Source: Lanius collurio (lineage: Eukaryota; Chordata; Aves; Passeriformes; Laniidae). From it: a stretch of DNA of 64,000 nt. Both the position numbers and the translations under genes were made by a program. This document shows positions 37,755 to 48,432 of the stretch, piece by piece (positions within the stretch are counted from its first letter, which is position 1; each line of letters begins with the position of its first letter). Location of the stretch: positions 8,489,251 to 8,553,250 of the forward strand of contig JACBWW010000015.1 of NCBI GenBank assembly GCA_020086605.1, in the 5' to 3' direction. The notes below the pieces were generated by a model, which did no database searches, had not been told where the DNA came from, and saw nothing but the letters and a program-made list of their open reading frames with translations.

Positions 37755-40700
37755 ATGTGCATTTCTCCTATCAGTCTAGTATTTTAAGTACATACCTCTC
37801 CCACTTAAATTCTCTTGTCTGTATTTATAATATGCCTTTCTTCTCCACCTATAATTCTTTCCTTATTACAAAATTCTTCTCAATATGTCATTTTCATAAC
37901 GATTTCTCATGCCAGCATAAAACAGAAAGTTTTTTATAACTGAAGTTCTATTTTCTCAGGTGTTCCAGATAAAAAATATTCTTCATGGAAAGAAACTCTT
38001 ACTTTCAAAGTAAGTAAAAATTGATTTATGTCTATTAGTTTCTTTGTTCTCATATCAAATTGTTACCAGAAAACAAGATCTTTTAGAATTTAAACTGCCT
38101 AATAAGCTAACATCAATAGTCTTACATTTCTCTGTGAGGGTATACTAAGAAAAGTACAGACAATGTGCTTAATCCAAAATTACTTTAAGAGGAAGTGGAA
38201 GAGATTTTTTTCTATATTGACATACAGTTGTTCCTAGTAATTTTACTATGCTCTCAAGTTTTGTCATTTCAACTTGGAGACCATTTTAAAATCTGTAAAC
38301 ATAAGCTTTTTTAAAAAAAATTTTGAGAAAATATGTTTTATATAGCTTCACATCTTCTACCAGGTACTTGTGGAACTGAAAACACTTGATCCCAGGTTGG
38401 CTGTCTGTGTGGAAGTCAACTGATACTTTCCCAAACTATCTATGCAAGAAGTGTCTTTAAAAAGTATAAGGTTGAAACTCTGTGGAATATAATGAGTTGG
38501 GACATTTCACAGTAGTTACATTTCACTTTTCACCCCTTTTCTCGAAAGCATTTGTAGGACTTCCTCCTACCATGACCTCAGGAAATTTTTCTGAAGCTCT
38601 ACATTATGGAAGTCATTTGTTTAAAAGATTTTGTGTGACTCTATTTATTTGTCCCTCTTTTAATAATTCCCTGAAAGAAATTTTCAACACTTGCTTTTAT
38701 ATCCTGAGTGTTGAGATGGGGTTTTGGATTTCTTCACAATTTTGTTCTCCATCAAAAGGCTAGGTGTGTAAAATGCACTGTCCCTTTGCAAGTTGACTCA
38801 TATGTTTTCTTACAAACTAGAACTATCTAATTGTTTATACTCTGAGTGATTGAAATTATCTCACCTTTGCCGTGTCTCTAATCATCTCCTCTTGATGATT
38901 TTTACCTCTTGATACTTATCCCTAAGCATCGGAGGACTGTTTTCTACACTTTCAAATTGATTTCTAATTACTATTATTTCTGATTAGATTTTGATTTCCT
39001 CAAAAATTCTCAATTCTAGCTTTCTTTTTCCTATTTCAATCTATTCTATAATACAACAGGATTTACAGAAACACATACCCATACTGTTGCTCTCACAAGA
39101 TATTAATCCTAAACATAATTAAGTCTTCTTAGATTCTGACAGTGGGATAATTTTGGGTATTACTCATGTGTCATGATCTAATGAGAGTATGGCTAAGTTG
39201 ATTGGTGAATTTGGATGTAAGTATCCAATTATGCCTGTTTATATTGTTATGAAAATATGTAGTGCTCTTTGCAGAGTCTTTATAGATGACAAAATTAATT
39301 AATCTAATTTTATTTTTGCTTATTACACTATGAAAGGATTCACTGCCTATTGTTCATTTCCCTATGTCTTCCTTTAATCTGTCATCAGTAGAGTCCATAA
39401 AAGCAACTTCCATGGCATCTGTTTGGAATTTAAATTCAAAAGAGTCCATTTTCAAGTTCTGCTGAAAATACATCTTCTATATTGTCTTACTTTTCTTCAT
39501 TGAAACCTTAGGTACAGATAAGATAAGAAAAGGTTTCTTATTATCTTTTTCTAATAATTCTTTAATGACTTCCAAGACAAGGACTGAAAGCTGCATAATT
39601 TTCCCAATTTCTGTTGTGCTGTTTAATCTCCACCATAGAATTCCACAGACCTTTAAAATTGGAGAGATCTTTCTGTATAATTTCTTGCAAAACTGTACTG
39701 TGCATATAGTTCTGTTTTGTGTGACTCACAACCCTACTAAGAATCCCTGTGCTTCAAACCAGAAAGGCTGCACACACTGGAATAGTTTCCCACCCAGCAT
39801 GGTTTGAGAATATTTGCCAGTTATGCTTTCTTGTGGGTGATGTTATGCCTGGCCCCCATTGCTCCCTTAGGTCAATTCCTGTCCTTTCACTTCCCTAGAA
39901 ATATTCTAAAATCCTTTATAAATTCAAGGTTTCCATGCTTTTCTCTTGCTAGGTTTGCCAGTCCTTATTGCTTTTTTCAGTGTAAACAAGAAAAGAATCA
40001 GTACTGATATTCTAGTAGGGTCATATTGATCCAAATCTCTTAGTCATCAACTTTATTCAGACTAAAAGAGCTGATCTGAAAATATGATCTCTCTTTCCCT
40101 CCCCCTTCCCAAATCTCTCTTTTTTTTTCTTCCTCCCTAAGAGTTCAGAGAAAAAGAGTAGGGCTAGAAATAGGTGGATATTAATTTCAAATGGATCTGC
40201 AACCTGTTAGATGCAGTTGATTAACTTTAGCAGCCATGTAAGCGAATGGTAATACAAATGATGTGAAAAAACAAAGCTACACTCAAAAAACAAGTATAAT
40301 GAGTAATGCTCACGCCATCAGTCTAAAAAAAAAAAAAAAATAGGGTCCTTAGTACTAATGCAGAATCCATTCATTAAAATGGATCAGCCTGAGCTATGGA
40401 CTTTGCCACTAAAGAAATTATAAAGAAAAAGCAGTGTAATTTATCAATTGTAAACCACTAAATTTGTATCACTGGCAATAAAAATTCACAAGCTTAATTT
40501 TCCAATTCTCAGATATAGCAACTTATTCAGTGATTCTTCATCCACAATGCTTCAACAATAACTGACAAATCAGCTCATCAATATGTAGTTAACAGCTTTA
40601 ATTTAGTTTACTGATTTGTTAGACCTCTGTAGACTGCTCTATCCTTTACACCAATTTACATTTACCTCACATTTCGGCTGCAATAATGATTAATACAGAG

Positions 40701-42269
40701 GCTCTTTGCTACTCTAAAGGGTATGCTTCATCTTTCATTTCTTAATGTGCTGTTTTGGGTTACAGTGAACTGGGAAAATAAAACCATAAATATCATCTAT
40801 ATAGATATATAGTTAAAACATTGCAGAAGGGTCAATGGATCAGCCTATTTACTCTGTAGAGGCTATGGAAATATAATTTTATAGAAGCATTTGTTTTCAG
40901 TCTAGGTTCATGGACAGGCAACACTGTTGTCTTAGAAACTTGATGTTCAGTGTTCTCCAGCTCTGTTTTTCAACAGGAGTGGAAAACCAAAAGATTTACA
41001 TTCAATAAAAGATATTCACAGGAACCATGCACTTAAAGTTCCAAAACCATTTGTCTTTAATGGATTGTGATCATTAGTGCTGTAACTTTCCATATCCCCT
41101 ATACTTTTCTTTGCAGTTTATTTTCACTGAATCTGCGACTTGTCTGTTGAGCAATATTTGTTGGAGACAGTGATAGCAGCCCTTTAGTAAAGCCAGCATT
41201 TGACACCTAAAAAATCTGTTCTTACCACCTTTTTATTAGGAAAAATATATAGAATCAGATCACACACATTCCCATTTGCAAATATTGACTGGGATAAATG
41301 AAAAAAGAAACATAGGTATCATACTTTAGGACTCTTGAAAAGCCATGACTTTTTGGTACATTTATTACAAAATATAAAGATATTTGCTTTTGTTATATAT
41401 GACAAAAGTGCTAGAGGTAGCAGAGGAAGTAGGGAGAAATAAGCTTTTATTAAAGGATCCATGGGTCTAAATCTCTAAGCCCTTTTGCAATCGATGCAAT
41501 AAGTGCTATACAATAGCAGCACAGGCTGAGAATAACTTCCAGATACCTCAGCCAGGAATTTGCAGAGAATAGTAGCAGTGGGGCTCCACTATTTTTAACT
41601 GCTGTTAACTGTAGATAACTGCTAATGAGAGAAACTGAAGTTGACAGGTGGTCATGATGTATCCTAAAATGAGGTAGCACATCTCTGATCCATAACATTT
41701 AAATGATGACAGTATAATGTATTTAAGGGAAGTTGCTTTGTTCTACTGAAAGCAATACAGCTTACTGATGTGAAAGTATGGATCAAGTCCAGTCAAATTT
41801 CATCTAGGAGATGGGTTTAGGTCACAGTCTCTCCACCTCTTCTTCCTGGTGCTCAGTGGGCTTAAAGAAGCTATCAAAGCCAAGAAATAGCACCTCTGCT
41901 TTCTCTTCTGACTCTTTATGTTGGAGAACACTTTCATTCATGTAGCTTCTAAATTTTCTCAGTAATCTCTCCCAATTCTAGGTTGGTGGACCAAAATGTG
42001 GTATTTTGTCACTAAATCTTAAAAACAAATGTAAATACCAGGAATAAGCCATTGGGAGTTAGAAGCCTAATTATAGTGTGGGTCCAAGTGAGCTTTGCAA
42101 ACCATTAGAAGCCATCTGAATATGATAATGTTCAAAGACAGCAACCTTCCATATGCAGTATCCTGGTTTTGAAATCAGCAGCAGTAACATCTTGTGCTCA
42201 GTCTCAGACAAGTTGAATTGCCATCACTGGAGGAATAAAGTCAGTTGAACCCCTTCAGTACGAGGATGA
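37755..42269. other. unique stretch, nothing recognised
   Basis: AT-rich, with a 16-base A-run at 40325-40340. No supported gene or transposon. Short open frames such as 39565-39807 carry no domain. Confidence 0.6.
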
Positions 42270-43057
42270 ACCGTCTCTCACTGCGGTGAACAGCTCCAGT
42301 ACAGGTGTATTCTGAAGCAGAGCAGGGGATCGTGGTGAGCAGGGCAAATTTCTAGAGCCAGGAAAACTGCATGAGAATGCTGAGAACCATGTGGAGTCTT
42401 TACTCTTAAGTAAAGATCAAGTTTATGACCACCTGAAGAACATGAACCTTCATAAATCTGTGGGGCCAAATGAAATAATGAAATGCATCCCAGAATCTTG
42501 AGGGCAATGGCTGATGTAGTTGCCAAGCCACTCTCCATGATACTTGAAAAGTCATAGCAGTCAGCTGAAGTCCCAGGTGACTGGGAAAATGGAAATATTG
42601 TACCCATCCTTAAAAAAGGTAGAAAGGAGGACTCTATGGAGTACTGACCAGTCAGCCTCACCTCTATGCCTGGGAAGAACATGGAACAGATCCTCCCAGA
42701 AGCTGTGCTAAGGCACATGAAGGACACAGAGGTGATTCAAGCCAGCCAGCATGGCTTCACCAAGGGCAAGTCTTGCCTGACCAACCCAGTCGCCTTCTGT
42801 GATGGAGTGACTCCATCAGTGGACAAGGGAAGGGCTACAGATGTCATTTATCTGGACTCTGTAATGCCTTTCACACTGTGCCCCGTAACATCTCTCTCTC
42901 TAACTTGGACAGAGATGGACTATGGTGCATAGACTGTTAGGTGGAAAAGGAATTGATTGGATGATTGCATGCAGAGAGTAGTGGTCAAGAGTGCAGAGTC
43001 CCGATGGACACCAGTGAGAAGTGATATCTCTCAGGGGTCCAAAGTGTTATGAAATAT

Positions 43058-43126
43058 CTTGGTCCCTTCTCTATGTCATATTAATTATTGATTAATATTA
43101 ATTAATGACATAGAGAAGGGATCAAG
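43058..43126. repeat. hairpin-forming inverted repeat inside CR1
   Basis: The arm 43058-43079 is the reverse complement of 43105-43126 over 22 bp with one mismatch, separated by a 25-bp AT-rich loop made mostly of ttaat/attaat units. CR1 normally has 'atatcttt' followed at once by 'attaatgacatag'; here about 40 extra bases are inserted between them, and they are an inverted copy of the sequence just downstream. This is the signature of a template-switch (fold-back) replication error. Confidence 0.9.
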
Positions 43127-43390
43127 TGCAGCCTCAGCAAATCTGCAGATGACACCCAGCTAAGTGGTGCTGTTGACACTCCTGAAGGACAGAGTGCCAT
43201 CCAGAGAGACCTGGACAAGCTGAAGAAGTGGACCCATGGGAATCTCACCAAGTGTGAGCTTCTGCACCTGGGTTGGGGTGAGCCCTGGTACCAACACAGG
43301 CTTGGGGGTGAGCAGGTTGAGAGCAACTCAGGGGAGCTGGACTGGGGGGAGTTGGTGGGTGAAAGGCTGAACATGACCTGGCCATGTGCA

Positions 43391-43394
43391 CTCG
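43391..43394. repeat. left target site duplication of solo LTR
   Basis: The bases ctcg precede the LTR and cttg (43871-43874) follow it, three of four identical. Uninterrupted CR1 has 'gtgcacttgcag' at this point, so the right copy keeps the original sequence and the left copy has one substitution. Confidence 0.7.
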
Positions 43395-43870
43395 TGCTAG
43401 TGTAGGAACACATAATCACTGTGTGATTATATGCAGGTGCTTTTATTGACGAGCTCTGGGAATCAGGGGTACAGACCCAAATCTGACTCCTACATGGATT
43501 TGAGATGGACACATTTTTACATCCTTTTGTTACATAACTGTTGTATAACCATATTTTAATCATTAAAGTTATATTGTTCTATTGTATACATTGATCTTAG
43601 CCAAGCATGAATTCTCAGGCCCCCTCCCAACAGCATTCCTCATGATTATGGTTTGTTTCTCATTCTTCTTCTTGTGATTAAACAAGAATTATATTTAATT
43701 ACTAAACAATCATTGCATTTTATTGTATGCTGGTTATGCAGGTGCAGTTTCACATGATCCAGTAAAGACAAGGCCTAAGGCCTAACCATCTCTGGTTTTC
43801 TTTCCCCGGCCCTACCAGGCCTCAGCTTTTCTTTCCATGATTTTAGAAACATTTTAACCCTATGCTATCA
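43395..43870 (-). mobile_element. solo LTR of an endogenous retrovirus, reverse
   Basis: A 476-bp insertion that splits a CR1. It starts TGCTAGTGTAGG and ends ATGCTATCA, with short imperfect inverted termini (TGCTAG/TGATAG). Read on the minus strand it has an AATAAA (complement tttatt at 43442-43447) about 50 bp from its end, as expected of the polyadenylation signal near the R/U5 border. The flanking duplication appears to be 4 bp, which would suggest an ERV1/gamma-like integrase; a 5-bp duplication cannot be excluded because the flanks have diverged. No internal coding region is present. Confidence 0.82.
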
Positions 43871-44497
43871 CTTGCATTCCAGAAGTCAAACACATCCAAA
43901 GTCCACTGCATCCAAAGCAGCAAGGCAGCAGGGTGAGGGAGGGGGTTCTTCTCCGCTCCACTCTGCTGAGACCCCACCTGCAGTGCTGCATCCAGCTCTG
44001 GGTCCCCAGCACAGGAAGGACATGGACCTGTTGGAGCAGGTCGAGAGGAGCCCACCAAGATGATCACAGAAATGGAGTAGCTACCCTATGAGGAAAGGCT
44101 GAGAGAGTAGGGTTTTTTCAGCCTGGAAAAGAGACAGTTTTGAGATGACCTAATTGCAGTCTTTCAGTCTTTGCAGTACCTGAAGGGAGCCTACAAGAAA
44201 GATGGAGAGAGACTATTTACAATGGCCAGTAGTGAGAGAACAAAGGGGAATGGCTTCAAACTGAGAGAGTAGGTTTAGATTAAATATTAGGAAGAAATTA
44301 TTTTCTGTGAGTTTTCTGTGAGACACTGAAACAGGCTGCCCAGAGAAGTTCCATTGCTGGAAGTGTTGAAGGCCAGGCTGGATGGGGTTTCCAGCAACCT
44401 AGTGTAGTGGTAGGTGTCCCTGCCCATGGTGGTGTGGTTTGGAACTAGATAATCTTTATGGTCTTTCCCAGCCCAAACCATTCTGTAAGTCTATGAA
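43871..44497 (+). mobile_element. CR1 LINE, right part to 3' end
   Basis: Continues the element from 42270 after the LTR. It contains 'aggcagcagggtgaggga', 'gagaccccacctgcagtgct', 'agcacaggaaggacatgg', 'tatgaggaaaggctgagag', 'cagtacctgaagggagcc', 'acaggctgcccagagaag' and the terminal 'cccaaaccattctgtaagtc'. It contains a small internal repeat, 'gagttttctgtgagacac', where 'ttttctgtgag' is doubled (44291-44311). Together with the left part the CR1 copy is about 1.75 kb without the LTR. Confidence 0.95.
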
Positions 44498-47400
44498 GAT
44501 AAGTGATGATAACACAATTAAAGTGGCAGTAGTAGCTTTGGGTGTTCACCTTAACATTATGGCTTCTGCTTGGCTGTGGGTATAGAGGGGAGCAGAAAAG
44601 GAGGAGCTGAACTCATATATCTTTTACAGTTTCACTGGTGGTTTACCCAAAGGCAGGATCCACAAATAGCATTAATTGATGCCAAAGTATTGGTAAGAGA
44701 CATGTCAGCAACACTCAATATGAATGACAGTCTAACATGGTTTGCTTATGATTTATTATCTGCCAAAGATATTTTACGTAACTAAACTCAAAAAATAGTG
44801 ACCTTAGGCTTAATACCACAGAAATATGCATCTTCTGTGGAACTATGTGTGTGTAGGCACATATCCTTTTATTTATCTGTTCCTCACACAAGATGTTCAA
44901 TGACTCACTTTTATTGGCCATTGGGAAAGCAAACCACTCAGGAAAGGGTAGTATTCCAGACTCATCACTCCATTCAAGAATTTCTGGTTTTCAGGTTCAC
45001 AGAATAATTACCTCTGGTTTAGAATACTGTCTGCATCATGTCTATACTGACACTGATATATATTTTAGGCAGCTTTTAACCCAGTTTGGTAAACTGGATA
45101 ATTTGAATTTCAAGAATAAACTTGTGACTCACCCCTTCCTCACTCTGAAAACACTTTAAAATTCAGTTGTCTCAAAGCTTTGTTGTGTTTGTTTTGGCTT
45201 TCTGTTGTTTGATTTCTAGCAGAACATTGTAAAGTTTATGTAATTTTGGGCCTAGCAGTTAATGTGTCCCCTGCAGGCAGGCTCCATATGAATTAGAAAG
45301 AAATTCAATTACTGAGCTACTGATAACTTATCTCAACAGAATGCAAATGGATTAAGATGGCTAAGTGCTCACTTGCTTATAAATGTAGCATTTAACTAGA
45401 AAACATGCTCTTTGAGAAAAGCAACAACACAAAAGCTATTTTTATGTTTTATACTTCTAGGGGTTTGTGCAATTTCTTATTACACCACTTACAATTCAAA
45501 CTATAGTGGTCTTCATTACAATAAATTAGAATGAAAACAATATAAAAAATTAATTTATTTCCCAGAGACAGTGGATATATTTCCTCTCTAAAAAAGATTA
45601 AATGACCCTTTTGATAAAAAGTGTTACATATTATATACATATAGATTTGTTTTTTCAAGGACATTAATACTGAAATTAAGACTTAAGTTTCTGTAAAATA
45701 TGGTCATCTCTATTCATGATCATTATTTATTATACATGGAACAATGAGCTAATTTCATTTTCCTGTTTAAAAAACCCCTTCTTTACGTAGTTCTCATGCT
45801 GATGTTAATTTTATATATATACAGAAATTGGTCTGTGTGTGTTTCTCATCTTCAAAACCAGTGGAGGCATATGTTTATTAACTTACAGAGTTAATGAATT
45901 AGCCCATGTTTCTCTATGGGTTTAGAGAATGTGGAAGCTATTTATTCGTAGTGCATGTAATGTATGTAACTGTAGGCTTTTCACTGATGCATTTCATTCC
46001 CCCCACCAAAAAAATCTCTGTTTTATAGTTTTCACATAGGAAACTGACTGTCATGTAATTATGGAAAACTGGTTAGACTGGGATCAAAACATAAGGATTT
46101 TCACTTCTACTTTTGATCTCAAAACATCCTATGCGTTGGTCTGTAAAGCCATCCATTTTTAACAAGAAAATAATAATAATAATAATAATAATAAAAACTA
46201 TGGAAAAATCCTTTGTTTGTGCCTTGAAAAATCACTGTGTGTAGTCATCCTACTAGTGCTGCCAATTGAATTAAATTAGTGTTTTATTACAGTAATAAGT
46301 GCTAGATAAGTATACAGCTTTTGTAGGCTGAAGGAGCTAATTTATCTTCTTTATACTGAATAGATATAGATATGCTCATTTATATAATTGTCATGAATCT
46401 GGATACTTGATTCATTTCAGTGGACCTTTAAAAGCAAATTTGTTAAGAAATATCCCTGTATAACTTTCATAAAACTGATATTTCTTCAGATCATAAACCA
46501 ATTTTTTTCTTTTTTGCAACAGTGGAGACATTAAATGTGACTTGTAGTTGTGGGGTTAGAAGAATCGGTTTCATAAAAGTCTTTTTATGAAATAAGCTTG
46601 AAGGAGAAATAATGAATGATATATATCTGGTGTCACTAACATAGCATATTATTATTACTGGATTTTTCAGTATTGGGTCTTAGTCCTACAATGCATAGTG
46701 CTTTACAACCCTGTCAAAAAAGACATTCATATATATATTTAGTCATAAATACGGAAATATTTCAGTTAGGGTTATAGTCAGGTCCTGCAGTCTGCCCAGA
46801 TCTTATAAAAGCAGAAACTGCCTGAAACACAAACAAACAGCATTTCAGAGAAATGTTAGTGTGAATGAGAGGCTCAATGGACAGTGTGGGATGGGCTCTG
46901 CCCAGGGCCCCATCCATGCAGTCCCACATGCTCTCAGTGCAGGCTGCACACCCAACATCTCATGTCCAGCTCCTTGCAGCCACATAGAGACAGGTGGGAG
47001 CCTGGTTATTATGGTCAGTTCAGCAAAAGCTAGCAGCCTGATAGGTCCAGTAAGGTCTGGATCAGGAATGAGACTTTAAATTAACAGTTTACATGTTTAC
47101 ATCTTTTTTTTCCATGTTTTATTCCTTAAACCAAAAGTCTCAACCTTTGGCTCTGTAGCACAGCCGCTATGTAAAAACATAAAGTCATGCACTTTAATAG
47201 AGATTATCTAATGTTAAAACCAGGTGAAATTGCCAGTACCAACCTATTGGTGGATTATGACTAAGGTATTCTATATATTACAGGAAAAAATTCTCAGAGC
47301 AGAAAATCTTTCTGCACATGAGTAAATTCAGATATATGCTATGATATTGAAAACACATTTATGATTATTTTTATTCTTGCTTCAGAAACATTTTTTGAGT

Positions 47401-47999
47401 CATTTAACCTGTTAGTTCATCTGGAATAATAGCTAACCTACTATACTCACATACTGCTCTGCCAGCTTGATGGATCTGTGGGAGAAGATATGGCTTAGCA
47501 CACACAGTGAAGCTGCAGTCACTTTAAATGCTGAGGTATGCTGTGGTTCTCCTTGCTTGAGAAGGTCCAAAATAGTACAGAACTTTTTGTACAGAAAAAA
47601 AATACTTAAAAAAAGATAGCAAAGAGATAGACTTCTTAAATATTTATGGTTTTAGTTTAGTAGATTTCTATTTGCTTCTTTTTCTTTACTTTCTCATTCT
47701 TCGCTATCTTTGTAGACTAGCATGGTCTAGCCCATGAGGATTCATCTACCGTCTGTTAAATTTTTTCAGTTCAACTGAGTGAAAACTAACAGTGTATCTG
47801 TCCAGGGGTTTTTTTGAAACCATCCCAAAGAGAAGCCTGTTTTCTGGGACTTTCTGTATTGTATTTTGTCACACGAACAAGAAAAAGTTAGGCTGCACAC
47901 CATCAAGTGTTCAGACCATGTTTTAAATTATGAAAGTATATTCATGTCTTCTGTGTCTGTGCTGGAAGTAATGTTATAAAAGCTTACTTCAGATGTTCT
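44498..47999. other. unique stretch with (AAT)n microsatellite
   Basis: No gene or transposon recognised. A pure (AAT)n run lies at about 46169-46194. Sequence at 45240-45400 has high complexity for this window and might be a conserved non-coding element, but that can only be judged by alignment with other birds. Confidence 0.55.
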
Positions 48000-48238
48000 T
48001 GTCAGGAAAATCCACAAATGCCAGAGGTTTATGTCCAAAACAGAGTCAGGAGTCCTGCAACTTTATTTGAATAAAGGGAGAGAGTCCTCTGGGGCACACA
48101 CCCACGGGGTTTTCTCTCTCGCAGTTTTGGAGGGTGCAGCCTCCCTTTATCCTAAACTCCTGGCCACATGTTGCCCTCTTCCTTTCCCCACTGGCTGAGG
48201 TACCAGGAAGGTACAGCCTTCCCAAACCTCCTACCACA
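48000..48238 (-). mobile_element. short LTR of an endogenous retrovirus, reverse
   Basis: Read on the minus strand, this 239-bp sequence starts TGTGGTAGGAGG and ends CCTGACA. In that reading it has a TATA-like 'ggataaagg' (complement near 48143-48152), a polyadenylation signal AATAAA (complement at 48062-48067) followed by 'gttgcaggactcctg', and about 60 bp of U5-like sequence. Immediately upstream of its start lies a purine run (complement of ttcccccc at 48241-48250), a good match to a polypurine tract, so this appears to be a 3' LTR with a small piece of internal sequence left. No second LTR or matching target duplication was found to the right. Confidence 0.72.
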
Positions 48239-48432
48239 TATTCCCCCCCTTGAACCTAGTGTTTTACCCCACAGCTCCGAAGCCCAGGCTTGTGCAGAAC
48301 CTTGTCTGCTTCAGGAGCCAAGTTGTGTGGGCTGTGTAACAACCTGCTGCCCAAAGCTCAGAAACTCTGGTTTGTGCAACCCTTGTCTGTTTTGGGAGCC
48401 AATGGGCTCTGCAAAAACCCTTTGCCTAAAGT
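48239..48432 (-). mobile_element. retroviral 3' internal remnant with tandem ~80-bp repeat
   Basis: Next to the polypurine tract, two tandem units are visible: 48273-48354 and 48355-48432. Each reads (on +) 'agctc.gaa', then 'tgtgcaac/agaac', 'cttgtctg', 'ggagccaa', 'ggct.tg', and ends 'aaag(c)tcag'. Identity is roughly 70-75% by eye. The minus strand has no long open frame across them. The position, between the coding region and the 3' LTR, matches where some retroviruses carry untranslated direct repeats, but the function is unknown. Confidence 0.6.

Larger units (their letters stand above)
42270..43394 (+). mobile_element. CR1 LINE, reverse-transcriptase part (broken), left part
   Basis: This is the best-preserved CR1 coding remnant here. 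In order it carries 'gaccacctgaagaacatgaa', the 'taaaaaaggtagaaagg' region, 'aacatggaacagatcctccc', 'catggcttcaccaagggcaa', then a reverse-transcriptase segment reading [12 protein letters not shown], and later SADDTQLSGAVDTPEG, which keeps the catalytic DD pair of the usual FADD box (first residue changed to S). Several frameshifts and stops break the frame, so no functional protein is made. Homology to CR1 is firm from about 42390; the left boundary near 42270 is approximate. It is interrupted by a hairpin insertion at 43058-43126 and by a solo LTR at 43395. Confidence 0.92.

Noticed and set aside
40325..40340. A-run as tail of a processed retrogene
   Set aside because: No gene-like or structural RNA-like sequence precedes it and no flanking duplication was seen.
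42278..42727. 149-codon minus-strand open frame
   Set aside because: It is the antisense shadow of the CR1 reverse-transcriptase remnant, which runs on the + strand.
43102..43563. 153-codon minus-strand open frame
   Set aside because: It crosses from CR1 antisense sequence into the solo LTR, so it is an accident of two fused repeats.
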